From assembly GCF_900113035.1 (NCBI RefSeq), contig NZ_FONX01000005.1:310001-374000 (forward strand): a stretch of DNA of 64,000 bases. The letters run 5' to 3'. The translations under genes were made by a program, and so were the position numbers. Position 1 is the stretch's first letter. Each line of letters opens with the position of its first letter. The DNA is from Paracidovorax wautersii. GTDB taxonomy: Bacteria; Pseudomonadota; Gammaproteobacteria; Burkholderiales; Burkholderiaceae_C. The notes beneath the pieces were generated by a model that worked only from the letters and a program-made list of their open reading frames with translations, was not told where the DNA came from and searched no databases. Below, piece after piece: positions 32,819 to 41,211 of this stretch.

Positions 32819-32873
32819 AATGATAGCGTCATGCGCTTGATCCACAAGCGCTCACGGCCATTTTGACTCCAAA
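32819..32873 (+). repeat. Short dispersed repeat copy (intergenic)
   Basis: AATGATAGCGTCATGCGCTT, then CACAAGCGCTCACGGCCA and TTTTGACTCCAAA: a recognisable copy of the repeat (TGATAGC, GCGCTTG, CAAGCGCT, GGCC) just upstream of ybaK. Confidence 0.6.
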
Positions 32874-33014
32874 CCTCAAGCACTGGCGACAACCTCGGCC
32901 GCCGAACCACCCGCCATTTACCGCCAGCCGCACTCGCCTCCCAAAGAATCAGAAGGCCGCGGAGCAGGCCAAGCCAGCGAACGCCGTGGATCGGGCTCCG
33001 CCCGTCCACCGGCG

Positions 33015-33080
33015 TTGTCCCCCTTCCCGAATCGCGCAGCGATTCGAGAGAAGGGGGAAGGCGCGCAGCGCCTCAGGGGG
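33015..33080. repeat. Double-hairpin intergenic repeat (second family)
   Basis: CCCCCTTC (33019) is mirrored by GAAGGGGG (33050-33057), enclosing CGAATCGC-GCA-GCGATTCG (33028-33046). A second hairpin AGGCGC-GCA-GCGCCT follows (33059-33073), then CAGGGGG. Both loops are GCA. It lies directly downstream of the aldo/keto reductase stop and could act as its terminator. I recall similar blocks recurring in Acidovorax-type genomes. Confidence 0.55.
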
Positions 33081-33089
33081 ATGCCCCCA

Positions 33090-34151
33090 TCACTGCGCCG
33101 GGTCGCGCAGCTCCCAGCGGATGGCGTCGATGGCCGCCAGCAACTCGGGCGACAGCTGCGTGTTCCAGGCGTCCAGGTCCTCGTCCAGCTGCGCCATCGA
33201 GGTCACGCCGATGATGGTGCTCGCCACGCGCCAGCTGCGGTAGCAGAAGGCCAGCGCCAGCTGCGTGGGCGTGAGGCCGTGGTCGCGCGCCAGCTGGTTG
33301 TAGCGGCGGGCGGCGGCCAGCGATTCGGGCCGGCCCCAGCGCTGCTTGCGCACCGATTCGTAGCGGGCGATGCGGGCACCCTGCGGCGCGCCGGCGTCGG
33401 TGGGCGCATGCTGGTCGAACTTGCCCGTCAGCAGGCCGAAGGCCAGCGGCGAATAGGCCAGCAGCGACACGTCCAGCCGGTGGCAGCTTTCGTCCATGCC
33501 GTTGTCCCAGCTGCGGTTGACGAGGCAATACGGGTTCTGCACCGTGGCCACGCGCGGCAGGCCGTGGGCCTCGGCCAGGCGCACGAATTCATGCACGCCC
33601 CAGGGCGTCTCGTTCGAGAGGCCGATGTGGCGCACCTTGCCCGCCTGGACCAGCCCGGCCAGCGCGTCGAGCTGCTCGCGGATCGGCGTCTTCGACGTTT
33701 CCTTGGCCGGGTCGTAATACAGCGTGCCGAAGGCCGGCACGTGCCGCTCGGGCCAGTGGATCTGGTAGAGGTCGATCACGTCGGTCTGCAGGCGCTTCAG
33801 GCTGGCGTCGCACGAGGCCACGATGTCGGCCGCCGTCATCCCCTGGCCTTCGCGCACCCAGGGCATGCCGCGCGAGGGGCCGGCCACCTTGGTCGCCAGC
33901 ACCACCTTGGCGCGGGCGCCGGGGCGCTGGGCGAACCAGCGGCCGATGATGGTTTCGGTGGCGCCAAAGGTCTCGGCGCGGGCAGGCACGGCATACATCT
34001 CGGCCGTGTCGATGAAGTTGACGCCGCGCTCCAGCGCGCGGTCGAGGATGGCGTGGGCATCGGCTTCGGCCACCTGCTCGCCGAAGGTCATGGTGCCCAG
34101 GCAGATGGGGGTGACGCGCAGATCGCTCTGGCCCAGCGGAACGGTGTTCAT
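33090..34151 (-). CDS. Aldo/keto reductase, Tas-like
   Basis: 353-residue NADPH-dependent oxidoreductase with a TIM-barrel fold. It closely follows E. coli Tas: ICLGTMTFGEQVAEADAH, DTAEMYAVPAR (catalytic Asp-Tyr), KVVLATKVAGPSRGMPW, SLKRLQTDVIDLYQIHWPER and HIGLSNETPWGVHEF. Substrate unknown. Two adjacent ATGs (34149-34151 and 34152-34154) exist; MNTVPLGQSD is taken as the start. A double-hairpin repeat lies just downstream. Confidence 0.92.
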   Translation of the reverse strand: MNTVPLGQSDLRVTPICLGTMTFGEQVAEADAHAILDRALERGVNFIDTAEMYAVPARAETFGATETIIGRWFAQRPGARAKVVLATKVAGPSRGMPWVREGQGMTAADIVASCDASLKRLQTDVIDLYQIHWPERHVPAFGTLYYDPAKETSKTPIREQLDALAGLVQAGKVRHIGLSNETPWGVHEFVRLAEAHGLPRVATVQNPYCLVNRSWDNGMDESCHRLDVSLLAYSPLAFGLLTGKFDQHAPTDAGAPQGARIARYESVRKQRWGRPESLAAARRYNQLARDHGLTPTQLALAFCYRSWRVASTIIGVTSMAQLDEDLDAWNTQLSPELLAAIDAIRWELRDPAQ

Positions 34152-34276
34152 CATGAAAAGATGGCTTTCTTGGACGGACAAGCGGCGCAGTTTACGGGCC
34201 GCCTGCCAGGTCTGCAGAAGAGGGGCTGTCGCCCGCGAGCCAGTGCGCCCAGCGCGTTCCGGAATAATCGCCGCCC

Positions 34277-35230
34277 ATGTACCAGCCCGCCCGCCCCTGC
34301 CGCACCGAAACGCTCGCCCTCCGCAACCTCGACTACCACGTGCGCCTCTGGGACGAAGGAGGTGGCGATCAAGGTGGCGATGCAGACCGGCCGCTGCTCG
34401 TGCTGGTCCACGGCTGGATGGACGTGGGCGCCTCCTACCAGTTCGTGGTGGACGCGTTCTCCAGCGCCTTCTCCGCAGGACGCCGCATCATCGCCCCCGA
34501 CTGGCGCGGCTTCGGCCTGACGATTCCCGCCGCCCCCTGCGACCACTATCAGATGGCCGACTACCTGGGCGACCTGGAACGCCTGCTGGACCACTACGCC
34601 CCCGGCGAGGCTGTCGATCTCGTGGGCCACAGCATGGGCGGCAACGTGGCCATGACCTATGCGGGCGCACGGCCCTCGCGCATCCGGCGCCTGGTCAACC
34701 TCGAAGGCTTCGGCATGCCCGACGTGCCCGCCGCCAAGGCGCCCGACCGCTACGCGCAGTGGCTGGACGAGCTGGCACAGTACGAACGCGGCGAAAAGGA
34801 CCTGAAGAGCTACGACAGCGCCGAAGGCGTCGCCCAGCGGCTCATGAAGACCAACCCGCGCCTCGCGCAGGACAAGGCCGCCTGGCTCGCCCGCCAGTGG
34901 GCCCGCCCCGGCGCCGACGGGCGCTGGCGCATCCTGGGCGATGCGGCCCACAAGATCGTGCGGCCCTACATCTACCGCGCCGACGAGACCCTGGCGCTCT
35001 ACGAACGCATCGTGGCCCCCACCCTGGCCGTGGAAGCCAGCGACGACAGCCTGGGCATGTGGTTCAAGGGTCAATACACCCTGGCCGACTACCACGAGCG
35101 CCTGCTGCACGTGCGCGACTGCCGCACGGCCCTGGTGCAGGACGCAGGCCACATGCTGCACCATGACCAGCCGCAGGCCGTCGCCGCGCTGATCGAGGAA
35201 TTCCTCTCGGCCGAAGCGCCACAGGCCTAG
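34277..35230 (+). CDS. Alpha/beta-fold hydrolase
   Basis: 317 residues. Oxyanion-hole region LLVLVHGWMDVGASY, nucleophile elbow DLVGHSMGGNVAM (Ser near residue 119), acid in the PTLAVEASDD region and catalytic His in DAGHMLHHDQP. A cap region lies between about 150 and 240. Substrate cannot be told; such proteins hydrolyse esters, thioesters or epoxides. It stands between a divergent aldo/keto reductase gene and prfB. Confidence 0.9.
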   Translation: MYQPARPCRTETLALRNLDYHVRLWDEGGGDQGGDADRPLLVLVHGWMDVGASYQFVVDAFSSAFSAGRRIIAPDWRGFGLTIPAAPCDHYQMADYLGDLERLLDHYAPGEAVDLVGHSMGGNVAMTYAGARPSRIRRLVNLEGFGMPDVPAAKAPDRYAQWLDELAQYERGEKDLKSYDSAEGVAQRLMKTNPRLAQDKAAWLARQWARPGADGRWRILGDAAHKIVRPYIYRADETLALYERIVAPTLAVEASDDSLGMWFKGQYTLADYHERLLHVRDCRTALVQDAGHMLHHDQPQAVAALIEEFLSAEAPQA

Positions 35231-35318
35231 TAGCACCAAGGCCCTGCAGCCCGCACCCAGCCTGGGCTGGCCGCTACACTTTTCGATGCATCGCCGCCGC
35301 GCCGCGGCGGCGGCCAGC

Positions 35319-35342
35319 GCCGGGCCGGGGCATTGGCCCGGC
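35319..35342 (+). terminator. GC-rich inverted repeat between the hydrolase and prfB
   Basis: GCCGGGCC (35319-35326) pairs perfectly with GGCCCGGC (35335-35342) around an eight-base loop; another GC palindrome precedes it. Possible terminator for the hydrolase gene or a leader structure of prfB. Confidence 0.35.
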
Positions 35343-35409
35343 CGGACCCCGCCCGTGAGAAAATCGCCGGTTACGCTGACATTCACCAAGAACACAGGAC
35401 ACCCGCACC

Positions 35410-36514
35410 ATGGACGCAGAACGCATCAACCTCATCGGCACCACCCTCCAAGACCTGGCTCTGCGCACGCAAGAGCTACGGAGGTATCTTTGACTTCGAT
35501 GCCAAATTCGAACGTCTGCGCACGGTAAACGCATCCCTGGAAGACCCGGCCGTCTGGAACGACCCGAAGAAGGCCCAGGAACTCGGCAAGGAGCAGAAGT
35601 CGCTCTCCAGCGTGGTCGTCACGCTGGACAAGCTCACCCGCGAGCTGGCCGACAACACCGAGCTCTATGACATGAGCAAGGAAGAAGGCGACGAAGCGGG
35701 CCTGGAGACCATCGAGGCCGAAACCGCCAAGCTGCGCCCGCTGATCGAAGAGCTGGAATTCCGCCGCATGTTCAGCAACGAGGCCGATCCGCTCAACTGC
35801 TTCGTCGATATCCAGGCCGGCGCCGGCGGCACCGAGGCCTGCGACTGGGCCAGCATGCTGCTGCGCCAGTACCTGAAATACGCCGAACGCAAGGGCTTCA
35901 AGGCCACGGTGGAAGAAGAAACCCCGGGCGACGTGGCCGGCATCAAGAGCGCCACGATCAAGATCGAGGGCGAATACGCCTACGGCCTGCTGCGCACCGA
36001 AACCGGAGTGCACCGCCTGGTGCGCAAGAGCCCGTTCGACTCCTCGGGCGGCCGCCACACCTCGTTCGCCTCGCTCTTCGTCTATCCCGAGATCGACGAC
36101 TCCATCGAGATCAACATCAACCCGGCCGACGTGCGCACCGACACCTACCGCGCCTCCGGCGCCGGCGGCCAGCACATCAACAAGACCGACTCGGCCGTGC
36201 GCCTGACGCACATCCCGACCGGCATCGTCGTGCAGTGCCAGGACGGCCGCAGCCAGCACAGCAACCGCGACGTCGCCTGGCAACGCCTGCGCTCGCGCCT
36301 CTACGACTTCGAGATGCGCAAGCGCATGGAAGAGCAGCAGAAGCTGGAAGACACCAAGACCGATGTGGGCTGGGGCCACCAGATCCGCAGCTACGTGCTG
36401 GACAACAGCCGTATCAAGGACCTGCGCACCAACGTCGAAATCTCCGCCACCCAGAAGGTGCTGGACGGCGATCTCGACGCCTTCATCGAAGCCTCCCTCA
36501 AGCAGGGCGTGTAA
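35410..36514 (+). CDS. prfB: Peptide chain release factor 2 with programmed +1 frameshift
   Basis: RF2 recognises UGA/UAA stop codons. The zero frame runs from ATG 35410 for 27 codons to an in-frame TGA at 35491-35493; the context CGGAGGTATCTTTGAC is the classical autoregulatory site (internal Shine-Dalgarno GGAGG, slippery CTT, TGA-C). After +1 slippage translation continues at 35492 ([11 protein letters not shown]...) to 36514, giving about 367 residues. Functional motifs are intact: stop-codon tripeptide SPF in [13 protein letters not shown], and GGQ in [16 protein letters not shown]. Low RF2 favours slippage, so the protein controls its own synthesis. Confidence 0.96.
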
Positions 36515-36545
36515 ACCACCCAACGCGCCCGGAAAGCCCCAAGCC

Positions 36546-39257
36546 ATGATGCGAGAAGGACAAGCCACCGCCATCCACCGTGCCGACTACGCCGCCCCGG
36601 CGTACTGGATCGACACCGTGGATCTCACGTTCGACCTGGACCCGGCCAAGACCCGCGTTCTCAACAAGATGCGCGTGCGCCGCAACAGCGGCGTGCCCGC
36701 CGCGCCGCTGCGCCTGCACGGCGACGAGCTGAACCTGGCTCGCGTGCTGGTCAACGGCGCCGGCACGTCGTTCAAGATGGAAGGCAGCTGCCTGGTGCTG
36801 GAGAACCTGCCCGAAGGCGATGCGCCCTTCGATCTGGAGATCTTTACCACCTGCTGCCCCGCCAAGAACACGCAGCTGTCCGGCCTCTACGTGAGCCAGG
36901 GCACGTTCTTCACGCAATGCGAGGCCGAGGGCTTCCGCCGCATCACCTACTTCCTCGACCGGCCCGACGTCATGGCCAGCTACACCGTGCTGCTGCGCGC
37001 CGACAAGGCCCAGTACCCGGTGCTGCTGTCCAACGGCAACCTCATCGAGCAAGGCGAGCTGGAAGACGGCCGCCACTTCGCGCGCTGGAACGATCCGCAC
37101 AAGAAGCCCTGCTACCTGTTCGCGCTGGTGGCCGGCAAGCTGGTGGCGCGCGAGCAGCGCATCCGCGCACGCAGCGGCACCGACCACCTGCTGCAGATCT
37201 ACGTGCGCCCGGGCGACCTGGAAAAGACCGAGCACGCGATGAACTCCCTCATGGCCAGCATCGCCTGGGACGAAGCCCGCTTCGGCCTGCCGCTGGACCT
37301 GGAACGCTTCATGATCGTCGCCACCAGCGACTTCAACATGGGCGCCATGGAGAACAAGGGCCTGAACATCTTCAACACGAAGTACGTCCTGGCCAGCCAG
37401 GCCACCGCGACCGACGTGGACTTCGCCAACATCGAATCGGTGGTCGGCCACGAGTACTTCCACAACTGGACCGGCAACCGCGTCACCTGCCGCGACTGGT
37501 TCCAGCTCTCGCTGAAAGAAGGCCTCACCGTCTTCCGCGACCAGGAATTCAGCCTGGACCTGGCCGGCAGCCCATCGGCGCGCGCCGTCAAGCGCATCGA
37601 GGACGTGCGCGTGCTGCGCACCGTGCAGTTCCCCGAAGACGCCGGCCCCATGGCCCACCCGGTGCGGCCCGACAGCTACGTCGAGATCAACAACTTCTAC
37701 ACCGTCACCATCTACGAAAAGGGTGCGGAAGTCGTGCGCATGCAGCACACCCTGGTCGGCCGCGAAGGCTTCGCCAAGGGCATGAAGCTTTACTTCGAGC
37801 GCCACGACGGCCAGGCCGTGACCTGCGACGACTTCGCCCAGGCCATCGCCGACGCCAACCCCGAGAGCGACCTCGCCCGCCTGCTGCCCCAGTTCAAGCG
37901 CTGGTACTCCCAGGCCGGCACGCCCCGCGTGCGCGCCGTGGGCGCCTACGACGCGGCCACGCGCAGCTACCGCCTCACGCTGAGCCAGTCGCTCGCGCCC
38001 ACGCCCGGCCAGGCCGAGAAGCTGCCGATGGTCATCCCCGTCGCGCTGGGCCTGCTGGATGCGAACGGCCAGCCCATCGCGCTGCAGCTCGAAGGCGAAG
38101 CCGCCCCGGGCGCCGCCGACCGCACCGTGGTGCTGACCGAGCCCAGCCACAGCTACACCTTCGTCAACATCGACTCCGCGCCCGTGCCCTCGCTGCTGCG
38201 CGGCTTCAGCGCGCCGGTGCACCTCGACATCGACTACACCGACGACGAGCTCCTGGCCCTGCTGGCGCACGACACCGATGCCTTCAACCGCTGGGAAGCC
38301 GGCCAGCGCCTGGCACTGCGCATCGCTATCAATGCCATAGCAGCAGGCGCAGGCGATACGGGCGCTGCGGCCCCGATCGCCCCCGATCTGCTGCCCGAAA
38401 GCTTCATCGCCGCCATGCGCGACGTGCTGCGCCACCCCACGCTGGACGCGGCCTTCAAGGAACTGGTGCTGGCCCTGCCCTCCGAGGGCTACATCGCCGA
38501 GCAGCTGGACGTGGTGGACCCGCAGCGCATCCACGCCGTGCGCGAGGCCCTGCGCACGCAGCTGGCCACCGCCCTGCGCCCCGAATGGGAAGCCGCCTGG
38601 GAGCAGCACCACGACACCGGCGCCTACCGCCCCGACGCGCTCTCCTCCGGCCGCCGCGCGCTCGCCGGGATGGCGCTCTCCATGCTCTGCGTGGCGGCGC
38701 GCGAATCGGGCGACACCGTCTGGCCCGGCCGCGCCTACCAGCGCTTCAAGGACGCGGGCAACATGACCGACCGCTTCAACGCCCTGAGCGCCCTGGTCGT
38801 GAGCGGCCAGCCGCTGGCCGAGCAGGCGCTGGCGCGCTTCCACGCCATGTTCAAGGACGACGCCCTGGTGCTCGACAAGTGGTTCGCGCTGCAGGCCGGC
38901 GCGCCCGACCGCGGCGGCCAGGCGCTGGCCACGGCCAAGGCCCTGCTCGCCCACCCCGACTTCAGCCTGAAGAACCCCAACCGCGCCCGCAGCGTGATCT
39001 TCAGCTACTGCAACGCCAACCCCGGTGGCTTCCACCGAGCCGACGGCGCGGGCTACGCCTTCTGGGCCGACCGCGTGCTGGAACTGGACGCCATCAACCC
39101 GCAGGTCGCCGCCCGCCTGGCCCGCAGCCTGGACCGCTGGAGCAAGCTGGCCGAGCCCTACCGTTCGGCCGCCCGCCAGGCGATCGAGCGCGTGGCCGCC
39201 CGCCCCGCGCTCTCCAACGACGTGCGCGAAGTCGTCACGCGGGCCCTGGCCGACTGA
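36546..39257 (+). CDS. pepN: Aminopeptidase N (M1 family)
   Basis: 903-residue zinc aminopeptidase; E. coli PepN has about 870. Substrate-anchoring GAMENKGLN (about 266-274), zinc site HEYFHNWTGNRV (HExxH at 302-306) with the third ligand in KEGLTVFRDQEF, and the transition-state Tyr in the VEINNFYT region. Removes N-terminal residues from peptides in the cytoplasm. Residues about 594-615 (an Ala/Gly-rich segment) are encoded by a short dispersed repeat. Starts 31 bases after prfB, probably in one operon. Confidence 0.95.
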   Translation: MMREGQATAIHRADYAAPAYWIDTVDLTFDLDPAKTRVLNKMRVRRNSGVPAAPLRLHGDELNLARVLVNGAGTSFKMEGSCLVLENLPEGDAPFDLEIFTTCCPAKNTQLSGLYVSQGTFFTQCEAEGFRRITYFLDRPDVMASYTVLLRADKAQYPVLLSNGNLIEQGELEDGRHFARWNDPHKKPCYLFALVAGKLVAREQRIRARSGTDHLLQIYVRPGDLEKTEHAMNSLMASIAWDEARFGLPLDLERFMIVATSDFNMGAMENKGLNIFNTKYVLASQATATDVDFANIESVVGHEYFHNWTGNRVTCRDWFQLSLKEGLTVFRDQEFSLDLAGSPSARAVKRIEDVRVLRTVQFPEDAGPMAHPVRPDSYVEINNFYTVTIYEKGAEVVRMQHTLVGREGFAKGMKLYFERHDGQAVTCDDFAQAIADANPESDLARLLPQFKRWYSQAGTPRVRAVGAYDAATRSYRLTLSQSLAPTPGQAEKLPMVIPVALGLLDANGQPIALQLEGEAAPGAADRTVVLTEPSHSYTFVNIDSAPVPSLLRGFSAPVHLDIDYTDDELLALLAHDTDAFNRWEAGQRLALRIAINAIAAGAGDTGAAAPIAPDLLPESFIAAMRDVLRHPTLDAAFKELVLALPSEGYIAEQLDVVDPQRIHAVREALRTQLATALRPEWEAAWEQHHDTGAYRPDALSSGRRALAGMALSMLCVAARESGDTVWPGRAYQRFKDAGNMTDRFNALSALVVSGQPLAEQALARFHAMFKDDALVLDKWFALQAGAPDRGGQALATAKALLAHPDFSLKNPNRARSVIFSYCNANPGGFHRADGAGYAFWADRVLELDAINPQVAARLARSLDRWSKLAEPYRSAARQAIERVAARPALSNDVREVVTRALAD
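38322..38378 (+). repeat. Short dispersed repeat inserted in-frame in pepN
   Basis: CGCTATCAATGCCATAGCAG, then CAGGCGCAGGCGATACGGGC, then GCTGCGGCC: an excellent match to the family pattern (GCTATCAAT, ATAGC, GCAGG.GATACGGGCGCT.CGGCC). It is translated in the pepN frame as an Ala/Gly-rich loop. Confidence 0.6.
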
Positions 39258-39329
39258 GCGGCCCGCCCCGCAGCAGTACACAACCCCTTCTTTCTTTCAC
39301 ACCACCCACGCTACGAAAGAGTCTTCTTC

Positions 39330-40337
39330 ATGGCCCAGAAAATCAGCCTGACCCGCTACCTCGTCGAGCAGCAGCGCGTCGATGGCCTCATCCCCTCGCA
39401 GCTGCGCCTGCTGCTGGAAGTCGTGGCGCGTGCCTGCAAGCACATCAGCCATGCCGTGAACAAGGGCGCGCTGGGCGGCGTGCTCGGCTCGGCCACCAGC
39501 GAAAACGTGCAGGGCGAAGTCCAGAAGAAGCTGGACATCATCGCCAACGAAGTGCTGATCGAGGCCAACGAATGGGGCGGCCACCTGGCGGCCATGGCCT
39601 CCGAGGAGATGGACAGCATCTACGTGGTGCCCAACCGCTACCCGCAGGGTGAATACCTGCTGCTGTTCGATCCCCTGGACGGCTCCTCCAACATCGACGT
39701 GAACGTCAGCATCGGCACCATCTTCAGCGTGCTGAAGAAGCCCGAAGGCCACCCCGGCGTGACCACCGAGGACTTCCTGCAGGCCGGCACCAAGCAGGTC
39801 GCGGCCGGCTACTGCATCTACGGCCCGCAGACCACGCTGGTGCTGACCGTGGGCGACGGCGTGGCCATGTTCACGCTGGACCGCGAGCAAGGCTCCTTCG
39901 TGCTGGTCGAAGAGAACGTGAAGATCCCCGCCGACACCAAGGAATTCGCGATCAACATGAGCAACATGCGCCACTGGGACACCCCCGTGAAGCGCTACAT
40001 CGACGAATGCCTGGAAGGCACCGAAGGCCCGCGCGGCAAGGACTTCAACATGCGCTGGATCGCCAGCATGGTGGCCGACGTGCACCGCATCCTCACGCGC
40101 GGCGGCGTATTCCTCTACCCCTGGGACAAGCGCGAGCCCAACAAGCCCGGCAAGCTGCGCCTGATGTACGAAGCCAACCCCATGAGCTGGCTGATCGAAC
40201 AGGCCGGCGGCGCCGCCACCGACGGCCGCCAACGCATCCTCGACATCCAGCCCACCCAGCTGCACCAGCGCGTCAGCGTCATCCTCGGCTCAAAAAATGA
40301 AGTGGAACGCGTGACAAGCTACCATTCCGGTATATAA
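39330..40337 (+). CDS. fbp: Fructose-1,6-bisphosphatase class I
   Basis: 335-residue gluconeogenic enzyme that removes the 1-phosphate of fructose-1,6-bisphosphate. Metal-binding [20 protein letters not shown] is near residues 109-128, with [14 protein letters not shown] at the N-terminus and [20 protein letters not shown] near the C-terminus, all diagnostic of class I. Its stop codon TAA (40335-40337) lies inside the -10 element of the downstream tRNA promoter. Confidence 0.96.
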   Translation: MAQKISLTRYLVEQQRVDGLIPSQLRLLLEVVARACKHISHAVNKGALGGVLGSATSENVQGEVQKKLDIIANEVLIEANEWGGHLAAMASEEMDSIYVVPNRYPQGEYLLLFDPLDGSSNIDVNVSIGTIFSVLKKPEGHPGVTTEDFLQAGTKQVAAGYCIYGPQTTLVLTVGDGVAMFTLDREQGSFVLVEENVKIPADTKEFAINMSNMRHWDTPVKRYIDECLEGTEGPRGKDFNMRWIASMVADVHRILTRGGVFLYPWDKREPNKPGKLRLMYEANPMSWLIEQAGGAATDGRQRILDIQPTQLHQRVSVILGSKNEVERVTSYHSGI

Positions 40338-40338
40338 T
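40311..40338 (+). promoter_or_regulatory. Promoter of tRNA-Thr, embedded in the end of fbp
   Basis: GTGACA (40311-40316), 16 bases, then a perfect TATAAT (40333-40338), ten bases before the tRNA 5' end. The -10 overlaps the fbp stop codon. Confidence 0.75.
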
Positions 40339-40348
40339 TCAAGTCTTC

Positions 40349-40424
40349 GCCGGTGTAGCTCAGTCGGTAGAGCAGCTCATTCGTAATGAGAAGGTCGGGT
40401 GTTCGATTCATCTCTCCGGCACCA
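40349..40424 (+). tRNA. tRNA-Thr (anticodon CGT)
   Basis: 76-nt cloverleaf: acceptor GCCGGTG / CTCCGGC, D arm GCTC...GAGC, anticodon arm GCTCA-TTCGTAA-TGAGA with anticodon CGT, T arm GGGTG-TTCGATT-CATCT, and encoded CCA. One U-U mismatch appears in the acceptor stem and a G-A at 27-43. The layout resembles other bacterial tRNA-Thr(CGT) genes (thrW type). It marks the border where base composition falls. Confidence 0.95.
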
Positions 40425-40435
40425 ATAGATGCAAG

Positions 40436-40474
40436 GCCCTGATGCTATTAAAACGATAGCGTCAGGGCTTTTTG
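40436..40474 (+). terminator. Rho-independent terminator of tRNA-Thr
   Basis: GCCCTGATGCTAT (40436-40448) pairs with ATAGCGTCAGGGC (40456-40468), a 13-bp stem with one G-T pair, followed by TTTTT. The GCTAT...ATAGC core also resembles the window's dispersed repeat. Confidence 0.85.
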
Positions 40475-40831
40475 CTTTGTAGAGGTAAGGCCAAGGTAAG
40501 GGCCAGCGCTCAACACCCCCTCGGACCCATCCCAAGGATGCGGAGCCATCACCAAGGTGCGGGGTGACGGCAGAATCGATCGTTTGGGATGTACACGACG
40601 CACCATCGACGATTAGCCAAATCGGTCAACTCTTCGTAAAATCAAGCGGTCGGATGTGCAGCATGGCCACAAGCCCAGTCTGATCGCACATGGTGAGCGC
40701 AAGGCCACCCGCTACCTGGAAAAGCGTAACCCAGGGTCCATCAAGACTTCATTCAATCGCATCGGTACCGGACGCCGTGCACCGCCAGCCCCAGAGGCAT
40801 GGCGGAGCACATCTGAAACCGAAAGATCCGA
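40475..40831. other. Gene-free start of the putative island
   Basis: About 360 bases between the tRNA terminator and the first island gene. Base composition is lower in GC than the preceding backbone. I found no integrase gene, no repeat of the tRNA 3' end, and no supportable open frame on either strand. Confidence 0.45.
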
Positions 40832-41197
40832 ATGAAGTTCGCAATCGCAATCGCATCCCTCTGCTCGCTCGTCACCGTTGGCCAAGCCATCGCCCAGCAG
40901 CCTCCACTCACCTACACAGACCTCGTTCGTGAAGCCCGCAAGTACGAAAAGCTCGAAGGCGGCGAGCGCATCGTGTTGAACAAAGTCCTGTTCCACACAG
41001 TGAAGCTCGACCTGAAGCCGTTCGTCGGCGGCTCGAAGGACTACTACGTCAAGAAATCCGACGAAATCGGGTTCATCTGCCAGTCCACCTCCACCAACTT
41101 CAAGGGCGGCACCGTCATCGCTGAAGTGGTGAAGCATGAAGAAGGCGCGGAAGGCTCGCACTTCTACACCTTGAAAAGCTGCGCCCTGGCAAAGTAA
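40832..41197 (+). CDS. Small secreted hypothetical protein
   Basis: 121 residues with a convincing signal peptide (MKFAIAIASLCSLVTVGQAIAQ, cleavage after AIA). The mature part is charged and Lys-rich (ARKYEKLEGGERIVLNKVLF...) with two Cys residues (FICQ and KSCALAK) that could form a disulfide. No family recognised. It ends 14 bases before the AAA+ ATPase gene and appears to be the first gene of that operon. Confidence 0.7.
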   Translation: MKFAIAIASLCSLVTVGQAIAQQPPLTYTDLVREARKYEKLEGGERIVLNKVLFHTVKLDLKPFVGGSKDYYVKKSDEIGFICQSTSTNFKGGTVIAEVVKHEEGAEGSHFYTLKSCALAK

Positions 41198-41211
41198 GAG
41201 GGAGCCGCCCA

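Noticed and set aside
40425-40831. Integrase remnant or tRNA attachment-site copy
   Set aside because: I looked for integrase-like motifs and a repeat of the tRNA 3' end and saw neither within the window.
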